NCBI GenBank assembly: GCA_040751985.1
Contig: JBFMFU010000054.1
Coordinates: 11,401 to 75,400 of the forward strand
Source: Desulfoferula sp040751985
GTDB lineage: Bacteria > Desulfobacterota > Desulfarculia > Desulfarculales > Desulfarculaceae
Length of the DNA stretch: 64,000 nucleotides
Direction of reading: 5' to 3'
This document shows, one piece after another, positions 7,059 through 16,321 of this stretch; the stretch's first letter is position 1; each line of letters opens with the position of its first letter. A program made the translations under genes and the position numbers. The notes beneath the pieces are model-generated. The model was not told where the DNA came from and made no database searches. It was given only the letters and a program-made list of their open reading frames with translations.

Positions 7059-7751
7059 ATGCCGGCGACCAGAAGCAAACGGCCCCTCGCGCGCGAGGAG
7101 CTGCAAAAAATATTGAAGGGGCTGCGCTATGAAATTTACTCGGGACTGCGCCTGCCTCGGGAGCGCCTGGTGGAGACCGAGCTGGCCGAGGCCTACGCGG
7201 TCAGCCGGATGATGGCCCGCCAGGCCCTGAACCAGCTCACCCAGGAGGGCCTGGTTCACCAGGAGCCCTACCGGGGGGCCCTGGTGGCCGAGATCTCTCT
7301 GCCCAAAATCTGCGAAAAATACCAGGTTGCCGCCATGCTGGAGGGCTACGCCGCCAAGCTGGCTACCAAGCGCCTGACCCCGGATGATTTCCAGGCCTTG
7401 GCAGAAAACCTGGAGCAGCAAAGGCAGTTGCAGGTCCAGGACATTCAGCAGTGGCAGGAGTTCAACCGGCAGTTCCACAGAATCATCAACTACCGGTGCG
7501 GCAACGCCCAGTTGATTCAAATGATAAGGGAGAACAGCCGCTTCACCAGCTACTGGTTCATTGTCTTGTCTGCTCCGGGGCGCATAACCGCCAATGTGCG
7601 GGAGCATCAAAAAATACTGCAGGCCCTGCGCCAGAAGGAAACCGAGCAGGCCAGGGACATGGTGGAGAAGCACATCCTGGAAGCCTCGGAATATCTAATT
7701 GAATTTTTGAAAAAGAACATCCCCGTCGGAGTCTGGCGGAATGGTCCCTGA
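7059..7751 (+). CDS. GntR-family transcriptional regulator (FCD type)
   Basis: This is a 230-residue GntR repressor-like protein. The N-terminal winged helix contains LRLPRERLVETELAEAY and SRMMARQALNQLTQEGLV, matching the GntR recognition helix. The rest is an all-helical ligand domain of the FCD class with the expected metal/ligand His near FNRQFHRIINYRCGN and a C-terminal MVEKHILEASEYL. I chose ATG 7059; the longer frame from GTG 7002 would run through a strong hairpin. Its position between dctP and acyl-CoA catabolic genes, plus operator-like repeats at 5717-5762, suggests it represses both divergent operons until an acyl-CoA or free acid binds. Target and ligand are inferred. Confidence 0.9.
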   Translation: MPATRSKRPLAREELQKILKGLRYEIYSGLRLPRERLVETELAEAYAVSRMMARQALNQLTQEGLVHQEPYRGALVAEISLPKICEKYQVAAMLEGYAAKLATKRLTPDDFQALAENLEQQRQLQVQDIQQWQEFNRQFHRIINYRCGNAQLIQMIRENSRFTSYWFIVLSAPGRITANVREHQKILQALRQKETEQARDMVEKHILEASEYLIEFLKKNIPVGVWRNGP

Positions 7752-7778
7752 GGGGCGCGCATATTTTTTTGCCCACGC

Positions 7779-7788
7779 GTGTTAACAA
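7779..7788. promoter_or_regulatory. Possible third GntR operator upstream of acyl-CoA dehydrogenase
   Basis: GTGTTAACAA matches 8 of 10 positions of the TTGTCAACAA half-site core found in the divergent promoter, and it also fits GT-N2-AC. It lies in the 111-nt AT-richer gap between the regulator gene and the acyl-CoA dehydrogenase, where an internal promoter is plausible, though I see no convincing -35/-10 pair. Confidence 0.35.
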
Positions 7789-7862
7789 TTTAGATGGCAA
7801 TAGTGTTAATCAGGCAGCCCTCTTCTTCGCGCTGATGGAACAGAGACCTACAGGAGTTAGCA

Positions 7863-8999
7863 GTGGAACCCTACACCAGTCAGGATCACGAGATTTTCCG
7901 GGAGCAATTCAAGCGTTTCTGCAGCAAGGAGATTGCCCCGCTGGTGGAGGAGGCTGAGCGGACCCAGACCTTCCCGCGCCACCTGTTCCCCCTGATGGGC
8001 AAGATGGGCTATCTGTGCGTCCGCTACCCGGAGGAATACGGCGGGGCGGGCGCGGACAAGGTGACCGAGGTGATCTTGCGGGAGGAGCTCTCCCGGGTGT
8101 GCCAAGGCATCGCCAGCTCCTGGTCCGGCCACAGCCACCTGGCCACCTACCCCATCTTCCGCCTGGGAAGCGATGCGCAGCGGCAGAAATACCTGGTGCC
8201 CGCCATCCAGGGCGAAAAGATCGGCTCCTTCGCCCTCACCGAACCCGACGCGGGCTCGGACACCAAGTCCCTGCGGTCCACAGCCACCCGCCAGGGCAGC
8301 CAATACGTGCTGCGCGGCAACAAGACCTTCATAACCAACGCGCCCATAGCCGACTATTTCGTGGTGGCAGCTTACACCGACAAGTCCCTGGGCTACCACG
8401 GCATCAGCCTGTTCCTGGTGGACGCCGACACGCCAGGCCTGAGCGTGCACAAACTGGACAAGGAAGGCATCCGCTCCTCGGACACCGGCGAGGTGTCCTT
8501 TGACGACTGCGTGGTGCAGGCCGACAACCTTTTGGGGGGCAAGGAGGGCAACTTCAACCTGATCATGGAGACCCTGAGCGAGGGGCGCGTGGGCGTGGCG
8601 GCCAACATGGTGGGCGTGGCCCAGGCGGCCTATGAGGCGGCCCTGCGCTACGCCCGGGAGCGGGTGCAGTTCGGCCACCCCATAGGCAAGTTCCAGGCGG
8701 TCAGCCATTTGCTGGCCAACATGGCCACCAACATCCGGGCCGCGCGCCTGATGGTCTTCTCGGCCGCCTGGCTCATCGACCAGGGCAAATCCTGCATCCT
8801 GGAGGCCAGCACCTGCAAGCTCTTCGCCTCCGAGGTGGCGGTGCAGGCCGCCCGCGACGCCATCCAAATCCACGGCGGCTACGGCATCATGAGCGAGTTC
8901 CCCGTGTTCCGCTATCTGCGCGACGCCCTGGTTTACACCATTGGGGAGGGTACCTCCGAGATTCAGCGCAACATCATCGCCAAGCAGATCGGCCTGTAG
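7863..8999 (+). CDS. Acyl-CoA dehydrogenase
   Basis: This 378-residue FAD enzyme introduces the 2,3-double bond into an acyl-CoA and passes electrons to ETF. The FAD/substrate signature SFALTEPDAGSDT lies near residue 122, and the C-terminal region carries the catalytic-base motif GEGTSEIQR near residue 364, whose first Glu is the usual proton-abstracting base. The start is a GTG with CAGGAG about 7 nt upstream. It is followed 27 nt later by a CoA ligase, giving the order activate, then dehydrogenate. Chain-length or branching preference cannot be called. A second paralogue closes the operon at 14992. Confidence 0.93.
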   Translation: MEPYTSQDHEIFREQFKRFCSKEIAPLVEEAERTQTFPRHLFPLMGKMGYLCVRYPEEYGGAGADKVTEVILREELSRVCQGIASSWSGHSHLATYPIFRLGSDAQRQKYLVPAIQGEKIGSFALTEPDAGSDTKSLRSTATRQGSQYVLRGNKTFITNAPIADYFVVAAYTDKSLGYHGISLFLVDADTPGLSVHKLDKEGIRSSDTGEVSFDDCVVQADNLLGGKEGNFNLIMETLSEGRVGVAANMVGVAQAAYEAALRYARERVQFGHPIGKFQAVSHLLANMATNIRAARLMVFSAAWLIDQGKSCILEASTCKLFASEVAVQAARDAIQIHGGYGIMSEFPVFRYLRDALVYTIGEGTSEIQRNIIAKQIGL

Positions 9000-9026
9000 C
9001 CCAGGCGCCGGGGAGGGACTGCGCGC

Positions 9027-10610
9027 ATGCCTCCGGCCAATCAAATGCTGCTGGGAGCCCTGGCGGTCAAGAACGCCCTCTACGCTCCGGACAAGTGGTT
9101 CCTGGTGGAGACCGGCCGCCGCTGCTCCTTCCGTGAGTTCAACCAGCGCAGCGACGCCCTGGCCGCGGGCCTGCTGGCCCGAGGGCTGGGGCCCGGCCAG
9201 CGGGTGGCGGTGATCCAGCACAACTCCATCGAGCTGGTGGAGGTCTATTTCGGGGTCATGAAGGCCGGCGGCGTGGCCGCGCCGGTCAACATAATGCTGA
9301 GCCCCGCCGAGATCAAGAACATCCTGCAGGACGCCGCTCCCTCCCTGGTCATCGCGGGCGCGCCCTATCTGGCCAAGTTGGACCTGCCCCGCCTGCGCCA
9401 AAGCGGCGTGGAGGTAGCGGTCATCGGCGGGCAGGGCCCGGAGGTGCCGGCCTACGAAGGCCTATTGGCCGGCTCCGGCCAGGCGCCGCCGGAGCCTTCG
9501 GTGAGCGACGACGATGTGGCCCTGCTCATCTACACCAGCGGCACCACCGGCCGGCCCAAAGGGGTCATGCTCACCCACCGCAACCTGCTCTGCGACGCCT
9601 GGGCCACCTGCGTGGCCCGCCGCCTGGCCCAGGACGAGGTGTCCCTGGTCACCGCCCCCCTGTATCAGTCCGGGGCCCTGGGCAGCATGCTGGGCAACGT
9701 GCTGCGCGCCAACACCGTGGTGCTGCTGGACGGGTTCACGCCGGGCCAGGTGCTGGAGACCATAGAGCGCCAGCGGGTGACCAACGCCCTGTTCGTGCCC
9801 ACCATGCTCATCAAGCTGCTGCAATACCCCGAGCTGGACCGGTTCGACCTGAGCAGCATGCGCACGGTCATCTACGGCGCCGCGCCCATGCCGGTGCCGG
9901 TGCTCAAACAGGTCATCGCCCGCTTCGGCTGGGAGCTGATGGGGGCCTGCGGGGCCACCGAGACCGGCCCGGCCTACATCGCCTTCCTGGACCGCGAGGA
10001 CCATCGCCTGAACGGCGATCCCCGCAGGGAGCGCCGCCTGGCCTCGGTGGGCCGGGAGGGCATAAACGCCCAGGTGCGCATCTTCGACGACCAGGACCGC
10101 CCCCTGCCCTCCGGCCAGGTGGGCGAGATCGTGGTGCGGGGACCGCACATCATGAAGGGCTACTGGAACAAGCCCCAGGAAACGGCCGAGGCCCTGCGGG
10201 GCGGCTGGTTCCACACCGGCGATCTGGGGATGATCGACGAGGATGGCTACATCTTCATCGTTGACCGCAAAAAGGACATGATCATCACCGGGGGGTTCAA
10301 CGTATATCCCCGGGAGGTGGAGATAGCTCTGGCCGAGCACCCCGCGGTCAGTGAGAGCGCGGTGGTGGGCATCCCCCACGAAATGTGGGGGGAGACCCCT
10401 CGGGCCTATGTGGTGCTGCGGCCCGGGGCGCCGGCGCCCGCCGAGGAAGAGCTGATGGCCTTCCTGCGGGGCCGCCTGGCCCCCTTCAAGCTGCCCAAGG
10501 GCGGGTTCGCCTTCGTGGACAGCCTGCCCCGCACCGCCTCGGGCAAGGTGCTCAAGAGGAGCCTGCGCGAGCAGGCCGGCAAGGAGATGGCGTGCAGCAA
10601 AACGACCTGA
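9027..10610 (+). CDS. AMP-dependent acyl-CoA synthetase (class I adenylate-forming)
   Basis: This 527-residue ligase converts a carboxylic acid, ATP and CoA to acyl-CoA. The phosphate loop (YTSGTTGRPKGV) is near residue 173, the TGDLGMIDEDGY hinge region near 399, and the catalytic Lys sits in the C-terminal PRTASGKVLKR near 508. GGGAGGG precedes the ATG. It lies between an acyl-CoA dehydrogenase and TRAP permease genes, so it probably activates the imported acid. The DctQ-like start overlaps its last codons. The fatty-acyl versus aryl preference is open. Confidence 0.92.
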   Translation: MPPANQMLLGALAVKNALYAPDKWFLVETGRRCSFREFNQRSDALAAGLLARGLGPGQRVAVIQHNSIELVEVYFGVMKAGGVAAPVNIMLSPAEIKNILQDAAPSLVIAGAPYLAKLDLPRLRQSGVEVAVIGGQGPEVPAYEGLLAGSGQAPPEPSVSDDDVALLIYTSGTTGRPKGVMLTHRNLLCDAWATCVARRLAQDEVSLVTAPLYQSGALGSMLGNVLRANTVVLLDGFTPGQVLETIERQRVTNALFVPTMLIKLLQYPELDRFDLSSMRTVIYGAAPMPVPVLKQVIARFGWELMGACGATETGPAYIAFLDREDHRLNGDPRRERRLASVGREGINAQVRIFDDQDRPLPSGQVGEIVVRGPHIMKGYWNKPQETAEALRGGWFHTGDLGMIDEDGYIFIVDRKKDMIITGGFNVYPREVEIALAEHPAVSESAVVGIPHEMWGETPRAYVVLRPGAPAPAEEELMAFLRGRLAPFKLPKGGFAFVDSLPRTASGKVLKRSLREQAGKEMACSKTT

Positions 10611-11134
10611 CGCGTTGGATGTCGGTCATCGACCGGATATCCCTGTGGACCGCCAGGGTGGCCTGCTGGCTGACGCTGGTGATGATGGCCCTGCTCCTCA
10701 GGGAAATCGTCGGGCGCTACCTGCTCAACGCGCCGACCGGCTGGGTGGGCGAGACGAATCAATATCTGCTCTGCGCCTTCAGCATGCTGGGCGGGGCCTA
10801 TTGCATCTCCACCGACTCGCACATCAGGGTGGACATCTTTTGGCGCAAGTTCGGGGCCAGGACGCAGGCCGCCGTGGAGTTGGCCGCCTTTGGGTTTTCC
10901 CTGGCCTTCCTGGGGGTGATTTTCTGGATGGGCGTGGGGGAATCGTGGGAGGCATTTATAGAGGACAAGCGGTCCATGAGCATTTTCGCCCTGCCCCTCT
11001 GGCCCTCGCTGCTGGCAGTGGCCCTGGGCACCTTTTTGATGTTGTTGCAGCTGACCGTGCGCATGATCCGCAACGTCCTGCAGTTGATCACCGGCACCGA
11101 CCAGCAGCCGCCCGTGGTCGGCCTGCTGGAGTAA
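10592..11134 (+). CDS. dctQ: TRAP transporter small permease DctQ
   Basis: This 180-residue membrane protein has four hydrophobic segments (about residues 15-40, 55-75, 95-115 and 135-160) typical of the TRAP small subunit, which clamps the large permease. Conserved features include LREIVGRYLLN and the GxxxxxDSHIRVD segment after helix 2. I chose GTG 10592 because AAGGAG sits 5 nt upstream; the start overlaps the ligase by 19 nt. An internal ATG at 10619 is the alternative. The stop is 13 nt from dctM. Confidence 0.88.
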   Translation: MQQNDLTRWMSVIDRISLWTARVACWLTLVMMALLLREIVGRYLLNAPTGWVGETNQYLLCAFSMLGGAYCISTDSHIRVDIFWRKFGARTQAAVELAAFGFSLAFLGVIFWMGVGESWEAFIEDKRSMSIFALPLWPSLLAVALGTFLMLLQLTVRMIRNVLQLITGTDQQPPVVGLLE

Positions 11135-11147
11135 TGGGCAGGTAGCC

Positions 11148-12458
11148 ATGCTAAGCCTGAGCGCCTTACTGCTGCTGCTGATCCTGGTCCTGGTCCTACT
11201 GGGGCTGGGCATCCCCATTGGCTTCGCCCTGGGCGGGGTTTCCGTGGCGGGCGTCTTGCTGCTCATGGGGCCCGAGGGGCTGTACATGCTCTTCGCCACC
11301 GCCTATGGGGAGGTGACCAACTACCTGCTGATCGCGGTTCCCCTGTACATCTTCATGGCCAACATGCTGGGGGTCAGCGACCTGGCCGATGACCTCTACC
11401 AGGCGGTGCACAGCTGGTTCGGCCGCCTGCGGGGCGGCCTGGCCATAGGCACCGTGGTCATCTGCGCCCTCTTCGCCGCCATGGCCGGCATCTCCTCGGT
11501 GGCCACCGTGGCCATGGGGCTCATCGCCCTGCCCTCCATGCTCAAGCGGGGTTACCACAAGCACCTGGCGCTGGGGTGCATCTCGGCGGGCGGGGCCCTG
11601 GGTATCCTCATCCCCCCCAGCATCATCATGATCATCTACGGCTCCATCGCCGAGGTATCCATCGGTCAGCTATTCATGGGGGGAGTCGTCCCCGGCATTC
11701 TGCTCACCCTGATCTTCGTGGTCTACATCGGCGTCCGCTGCTTGATCAGCCCTGAGTTGGGCCCCCCGGACACCGAGCGCCTGAGCCTGGTGGACAAGGT
11801 AAAGGCGGTCCGGGGAATCGTTCTGCCCCTCCTCCTCATCGCCTCCGTGCTGGGTGTCATTTATTTCGGGGTCTGCACCCCTACCGAGGCGGCGGCCATC
11901 GGCGCCGCCGGCGCCCTGCTCTGCAGCCTCATCTATGGCAAGCTCACCCTTCGCAATCTCTATCAGGCCTGCATGCGGACCCTGCGCCTCAACGCCATGG
12001 TGCTGTGGATAATGATCGGCGCGGTGGCCTTCTCGCACCTCATGTCCCTGGCCGGGCTGCACACTCACACCCTGAACCTGATCTCCAAAGTCAAGGCCGA
12101 GCCCTGGGTGATCCTGGCCGTCATGCAACTGACCTTTTTCATCCTGGGCATGTTCCTGGACCCGGCCGGGGTGATCATGATCACCACTCCGGTGTTCCTG
12201 CCCATCGTCAACCAGCTGGGCTTCGACCCGGTGTGGTTCGGAGTGCTGTTCGTCATCAACATGGAGATGGCCTACCTGACCCCACCCTTCGGCTTCAACC
12301 TGTTCATTATGAAGGGCGTGGCCCCGCCGGACATAAGCATGAGCGACATCTACCGCTCCATCATCCCCTACGTGGCCCTGCAGGCCCTATGTCTGGTCCT
12401 GGCGATCATCTTCCCGAAGTTGATCCTTTGGCTGCCCCAGACCATGGTGGTTAAATGA
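11148..12458 (+). CDS. dctM: TRAP transporter large permease DctM
   Basis: This 436-residue inner-membrane protein with about 12 hydrophobic segments is the ion-coupled transport channel of a TRAP system. The family repeats are clear: AAMAGISSVATVAMG near 110 and the PPSIIMIIYG loop near 150, mirrored in the second half by LDPAGVIMITTPVFLPI and a TPPFGFNLF loop. It works with the DctQ subunit upstream and the DctP receptor at 5989. Its last codons overlap the start of the family III CoA-transferase (ATGA), so import and CoA handling are translationally coupled. Confidence 0.94.
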   Translation: MLSLSALLLLLILVLVLLGLGIPIGFALGGVSVAGVLLLMGPEGLYMLFATAYGEVTNYLLIAVPLYIFMANMLGVSDLADDLYQAVHSWFGRLRGGLAIGTVVICALFAAMAGISSVATVAMGLIALPSMLKRGYHKHLALGCISAGGALGILIPPSIIMIIYGSIAEVSIGQLFMGGVVPGILLTLIFVVYIGVRCLISPELGPPDTERLSLVDKVKAVRGIVLPLLLIASVLGVIYFGVCTPTEAAAIGAAGALLCSLIYGKLTLRNLYQACMRTLRLNAMVLWIMIGAVAFSHLMSLAGLHTHTLNLISKVKAEPWVILAVMQLTFFILGMFLDPAGVIMITTPVFLPIVNQLGFDPVWFGVLFVINMEMAYLTPPFGFNLFIMKGVAPPDISMSDIYRSIIPYVALQALCLVLAIIFPKLILWLPQTMVVK

Positions 12459-13657
12459 GCGACCCTGCCGGGGGCCAGGGCCTGCTAAAGGGGACGCTGG
12501 TGCTGGACCTGGCCCAACTCATCAGCGGCCCCTGGTGCGCCAGCCTTCTGGGCGACCTGGGGGCCGAGGTGATCAAGATCGAGCCCCCCGGCGCCGGCGA
12601 GGCCCTGCGCCACATCGGCCCCAAGGTGCAGGGTCAGGGCGTTCTCTTCCTGGCCGTGAACCGCAACAAGCGCTCCCTGACCCTGGACCTGGGCAAGCCC
12701 CGAGGACGCCGGGTCCTGGACCGGCTGCTGGCCCGGGCCGACGTGGTGGTGCAGAACTTCCGGCCGGATGTGCGCCGGGCCTACGGCCTGGAATACGAGC
12801 CGCTCCGGCGCAGCAAGCCCGACCTGGTGCTGCTGTCAATCACCGCCTTCGGCGAAGATGGGCCGTACGCCCTGCGGCCGGGCACGGACCACGTTTTTCA
12901 GGGGCTCAGCGGCCTGATGAGCGTGTCCGGCGAGGCGGAGGGCGGCCCCCTGCGCTGCGGGGTCCCGGTGGCGGACATGACCGCCGCCCACTTAGCCTAT
13001 GCGGGGGTGCTGGCCGCCCTGCTCCACCGCCAGCACACCGGCCAGGGCCAGGAGGTGAAGGTCAACCTGCTGGACGCGGCCATGTCCCTGCAGCAGATCA
13101 CCCTCACCGAGTTTCTGCAGTTGGGCCGCCAGAGCCCGCGCCTGGGCAACTCCAGCCCCTTTGCCTGCCCGGTCAGCGTCTTCCGGACCCGGGACGGCAA
13201 CCTAAGCATCTCGGCCTTCAACGACAAGTTCTGGCGCGGCCTGTGCCGCACTTTGCAGATGGAGGAGCTGCTGGACGACCCCCGCTTCCGCGACCCCGAC
13301 CAGCGCATGGCCCACCGCGAGGAGATGGAGGCGCTCTTGGGACGGCGCCTGGCCCAAAAGGAATCCGCCCAGTGGCTGCAGGAGCTGCAGGCGGCCGACG
13401 TTCCCTGCGGACCGGTGCACGACTACGCCTCCTTGGTGCAGGACCCTCAGGTGGCCTGCAACGGCCTCATCCGCGACCTGCCGCACGAGGTGCTGGGAGC
13501 GGTGCGCACCCTGAGCAACCCCCTGGCCCTGAGCGCCTCCCCCGCCTCCCCAGGGCCGGCCGCGCCAATACTGGGGCGGCACACCGAGCAGATACTGCGC
13601 GAGTTCCATTTCGATGCGCGGCAGATACAGCAACTCAGCAGCGAGGGGATCATCTGA
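12455..13657 (+). CDS. CaiB/BaiF family III CoA-transferase
   Basis: This 400-residue protein belongs to the family III CoA-transferases, which form interlocked dimers and use a catalytic Asp. The family start (LDLAQLISGPWCASLLGDLGAEVIKIE) is intact, and the catalytic Asp is in GVPVADMTAAH near residue 173. The enzyme probably passes CoA from a product acyl-CoA to the imported acid, which would spare ATP relative to the ligase at 9027. It starts in ATGA overlap with dctM. The acids exchanged are not evident. Confidence 0.92.
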   Translation: MSDPAGGQGLLKGTLVLDLAQLISGPWCASLLGDLGAEVIKIEPPGAGEALRHIGPKVQGQGVLFLAVNRNKRSLTLDLGKPRGRRVLDRLLARADVVVQNFRPDVRRAYGLEYEPLRRSKPDLVLLSITAFGEDGPYALRPGTDHVFQGLSGLMSVSGEAEGGPLRCGVPVADMTAAHLAYAGVLAALLHRQHTGQGQEVKVNLLDAAMSLQQITLTEFLQLGRQSPRLGNSSPFACPVSVFRTRDGNLSISAFNDKFWRGLCRTLQMEELLDDPRFRDPDQRMAHREEMEALLGRRLAQKESAQWLQELQAADVPCGPVHDYASLVQDPQVACNGLIRDLPHEVLGAVRTLSNPLALSASPASPGPAAPILGRHTEQILREFHFDARQIQQLSSEGII

Positions 13658-13671
13658 AGCTGGAGAGGGAG

Positions 13672-14868
13672 ATGAACCAACCCCAGGCCTGGATTATCGA
13701 CGGTGCACGGCTGCCCGTGGCCCGCGGCGGCATGGGCGGCGCCTTGAGCCTGATGCCGGCGGAGAAGTTCGGGGCCCACCTGCTGCGCGAACTGGTGGCG
13801 CGCAGCGGGGTGGATCCCGCGGAGATAGACGACGTGATCATGGGCAACGTCATGGGCGCCTACCTGTGCTTCGCGCGCCTGTGCCTGCTGGAGGCGGGCC
13901 TGCCCATATCGGTGGCCGGCTACACCATCGACCGCAACTGCGCCTCCGGCCTGCAGGCCATCGTGGCCGGCTCCCAGGCCATCCGCTGCGGCGACGCGGC
14001 AATGATCCTGGCGGGCGGGGCCGACTCCATGACCCGCCAGCCCTGGTACGTGGAAAAACCGGCCATTGGGTTTCCCCGCGGGCCCCTGGAGCCCCGGGTG
14101 TTGGCCGGGGGGCGCGCCACCGCGCCCGCGAGCTACGGCGGCGACAGCATGGGCGAGACCGCGGAAAACGTGGCCGCACGCTTCGGCATCACCCGCCAGG
14201 AGCAGGAGGAGCTGGCCCGGGAAAGCCACCGGCGGGCCCGGCGGGCCTGGGAAGAGGGCATCTTCGATCGGGAGGTCATCCCCATCAACGTGCCCCAGGC
14301 CAAGGGGGGCCCCAGGCTCTTCGCCCGCGACGAAACCGTGCGCGAGGAGGCGCAGCTGGAGCGCATGGCCGGCCTGCCCGCCATCTTCCGCGCGGGAGGC
14401 ACGGTGACCGCCGCCACCTCCTCGCCGGTGACCGACGGCGCCGCGGCGGTGCTGATGATGTCCGCGGCCAAGGCCGCCCAGTTGAGGCTCAAGCCCATGG
14501 TCCGGGTGGTGGCCAGCGCCTCGGCCGGCGTGGAGCCCGCCTGCATGGGCCTGGGCCCGGTGCCGGCGGTGCGAAAGGCCCTGCAGCTGGCCAGGCTGAG
14601 CGTGGATGATCTGGGCCTGGTGGAGTTCAACGAGGCCTTTGCCGCTCAGGCCCTGGCCTGCTACCGCGAGCTGGGCCTGGATCAGGCCAAGGTCAACGTC
14701 AACGGCGGCGGACTGGCCCTGGGCCACCCCATAGGGGCCACCGGGGCCCGCCTGACCGTGACCCTGATGCACGAGATGGTGCGGCGGGGAGTGCACTACG
14801 GCCTGGCCGCCATGTGTGTGGGCGGGGGCCAGGGCACCGCGGTGGTCTACGAACTGGTCCGGCCATGA
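13672..14868 (+). CDS. Thiolase (acetyl-CoA acyltransferase)
   Basis: This 398-residue thiolase cleaves 3-ketoacyl-CoA with CoA or runs the condensation. The nucleophilic Cys is in DRNCASGLQAI near residue 88, the acid/base His in GHPIGATGAR near 348, and the second Cys in CVGGGQG near 383, so all catalytic elements are present. GAGAGGGA lies just before the ATG, 14 nt after the CoA-transferase stop. With two acyl-CoA dehydrogenases but no hydratase or hydroxyacyl dehydrogenase in this operon, the intermediate steps may be served by the MaoC proteins of the divergent operon. Confidence 0.94.
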   Translation: MNQPQAWIIDGARLPVARGGMGGALSLMPAEKFGAHLLRELVARSGVDPAEIDDVIMGNVMGAYLCFARLCLLEAGLPISVAGYTIDRNCASGLQAIVAGSQAIRCGDAAMILAGGADSMTRQPWYVEKPAIGFPRGPLEPRVLAGGRATAPASYGGDSMGETAENVAARFGITRQEQEELARESHRRARRAWEEGIFDREVIPINVPQAKGGPRLFARDETVREEAQLERMAGLPAIFRAGGTVTAATSSPVTDGAAAVLMMSAAKAAQLRLKPMVRVVASASAGVEPACMGLGPVPAVRKALQLARLSVDDLGLVEFNEAFAAQALACYRELGLDQAKVNVNGGGLALGHPIGATGARLTVTLMHEMVRRGVHYGLAAMCVGGGQGTAVVYELVRP

Positions 14869-14991
14869 GCCCGCTCTAGCCCCTGACCGCTGCCCCTGGG
14901 CAGCAACTGCCTGGAGCCGGCAAAAAGACGGAAGCCGTGTTGGGCGAGCAGGAGCCGAGCCACCCAGCCGACTAGCGTGAGGATGAGCAAA

Positions 14992-16146
14992 ATGGATTTC
15001 GATCTGCCGGAAGAGCTGCGCCTGATGCAGGCCGCCATCAGGAAATTCGTGGACCAGGTGCTGGACCCCGTGGCCGCCCAGATAGAGGAGGAGGACGCGG
15101 TCCCCGAACCCGTGGTGCAGCAGATGCGGGAGATGGGCCTGTTCGGCATGTCCATCCCGGAGCAATACGGGGGCCTGGGTCTGTCCACCCTGGGCGAGTG
15201 CTTGGTCTACGAGGAGATATCGCGGGCCAACGCCTCGGTGCGCACCCGTTTCAGCACCAACAACGGCATAGGCTCCCTGGGCATCCTGTACGACGGCACC
15301 CCCGAGCAAAAGGAGCGCCTGCTGCCCGCCATCGCCAGCGGAGAGAAAACCATCGCCTTTGCCTTGACCGAGCCCGACGCCGGCTCCGACGCCTCGGCCA
15401 TTCGCACCAGCGCCGTGCGCCAGGGGGATCATTTCATCCTCAACGGCCGCAAGATGTTCATCACCAACGGGGCCATCGCCGACTTGGTCACGGTCCTGGC
15501 CGTGACCGACCCGGTGCGCAAGGCGCGCGGCGGCATCACCGCCTTTGTGGTCGAGAAGGGGACCCTCGGCTTCACGGTGGGCAAGCTGGAGAAAAAAATG
15601 GGGCTGCGGGGCTCGGGCACGGCCGAGCTGATCATGGAGGACTGCCGGGTCCCCTTGGACAACATCATCGGAGGTGAGGCCATGATCGGCCGAGGGTTTC
15701 AGACCGCCATGCGGGTCCTGGACAAGGGGCGCCTCACCCTGGCCGCCGCCTCGGTGGGCATGGCCCGCCGGGCCCTGGAGCTGGCGGTGCTCTACGCCAA
15801 ACAGAGGGTGCAGTTCGGGCGGCCCATCGGCGAATTCCAGTTGATCCAGGGCATGCTGGCTCAGATGGCCACCGAGGTATTGGCCGGCCAGAGCATGGTC
15901 TACCGCATAGCCTGGCAAAAGGACCAGGGCCGCTCCGTGCGCAAGGAAGCGGCCATGTGCAAGCTGTTTTGCAGCGAGATGTTGGGCCGGGTGGCCGATT
16001 CGGCCCTGCAGATACACGGCGGCATGGGCTACATGAAGGAGTACGCCATAGAGCGCATCTATCGCGACGCCAGGGTCACCCGCATCTATGAGGGCACCAG
16101 CGAGATTCAAAAGCTGGTCATCGCACGGGAGCTGCTCAACGGCTGA
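14992..16146 (+). CDS. Acyl-CoA dehydrogenase (glutaryl/butyryl-CoA dehydrogenase-like)
   Basis: This 384-residue FAD-dependent dehydrogenase is paralogous to the one at 7863. It has the FALTEPDAGSDAS signature near residue 125 and the complete YEGTSEIQK catalytic-base motif near residue 367. I take ATG 14992, which has GAGG 9 nt upstream; ATG 14983 and GTG 14977 are in-frame alternatives. An upstream gap of about 120 nt contains a short GCTGCC/GGCAGC hairpin. It is the last gene of the operon. Two dehydrogenases in one operon suggest that two different acyl-CoA intermediates are oxidised. Confidence 0.92.
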   Translation: MDFDLPEELRLMQAAIRKFVDQVLDPVAAQIEEEDAVPEPVVQQMREMGLFGMSIPEQYGGLGLSTLGECLVYEEISRANASVRTRFSTNNGIGSLGILYDGTPEQKERLLPAIASGEKTIAFALTEPDAGSDASAIRTSAVRQGDHFILNGRKMFITNGAIADLVTVLAVTDPVRKARGGITAFVVEKGTLGFTVGKLEKKMGLRGSGTAELIMEDCRVPLDNIIGGEAMIGRGFQTAMRVLDKGRLTLAAASVGMARRALELAVLYAKQRVQFGRPIGEFQLIQGMLAQMATEVLAGQSMVYRIAWQKDQGRSVRKEAAMCKLFCSEMLGRVADSALQIHGGMGYMKEYAIERIYRDARVTRIYEGTSEIQKLVIARELLNG

Positions 16147-16151
16147 CGGCA

Positions 16152-16279
16152 GGCAGGGGCGAGCGAGCCCTGCCCCGCCTCTGATTTGTTGGCCTGCTGC
16201 CCTTCCCTCGAAAATCAGCCCCCAGGGTTTTGCTCAGAGCTGGTAGCCCCGGAACCCATGCCCCCGATCGCGCATGGGT
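16152..16279. terminator. Hairpins between convergent operons
   Basis: Two inverted repeats lie in the 175-nt gap between the tail-to-tail operons: GGCAGGG (16152-16158) with CCCTGCC (16168-16174), and ACCCATGC (16254-16261) with GCATGGGT (16272-16279). Neither has a good U tract, so they may be weak or bidirectional terminators. Confidence 0.4.
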
Positions 16280-16321
16280 CAAAATCCTGACTCATCCCAG
16301 GGAACAAAATTTGGGAGAACG

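Noticed and set aside
13447..16110. Minus-strand open frame of nearly 900 codons opposite thiolase and acyl-CoA dehydrogenase
   Set aside because: This is a shadow of two clear genes. It is rich in His/Gly/Gln/Ala, as expected from reversed GC-rich codons.
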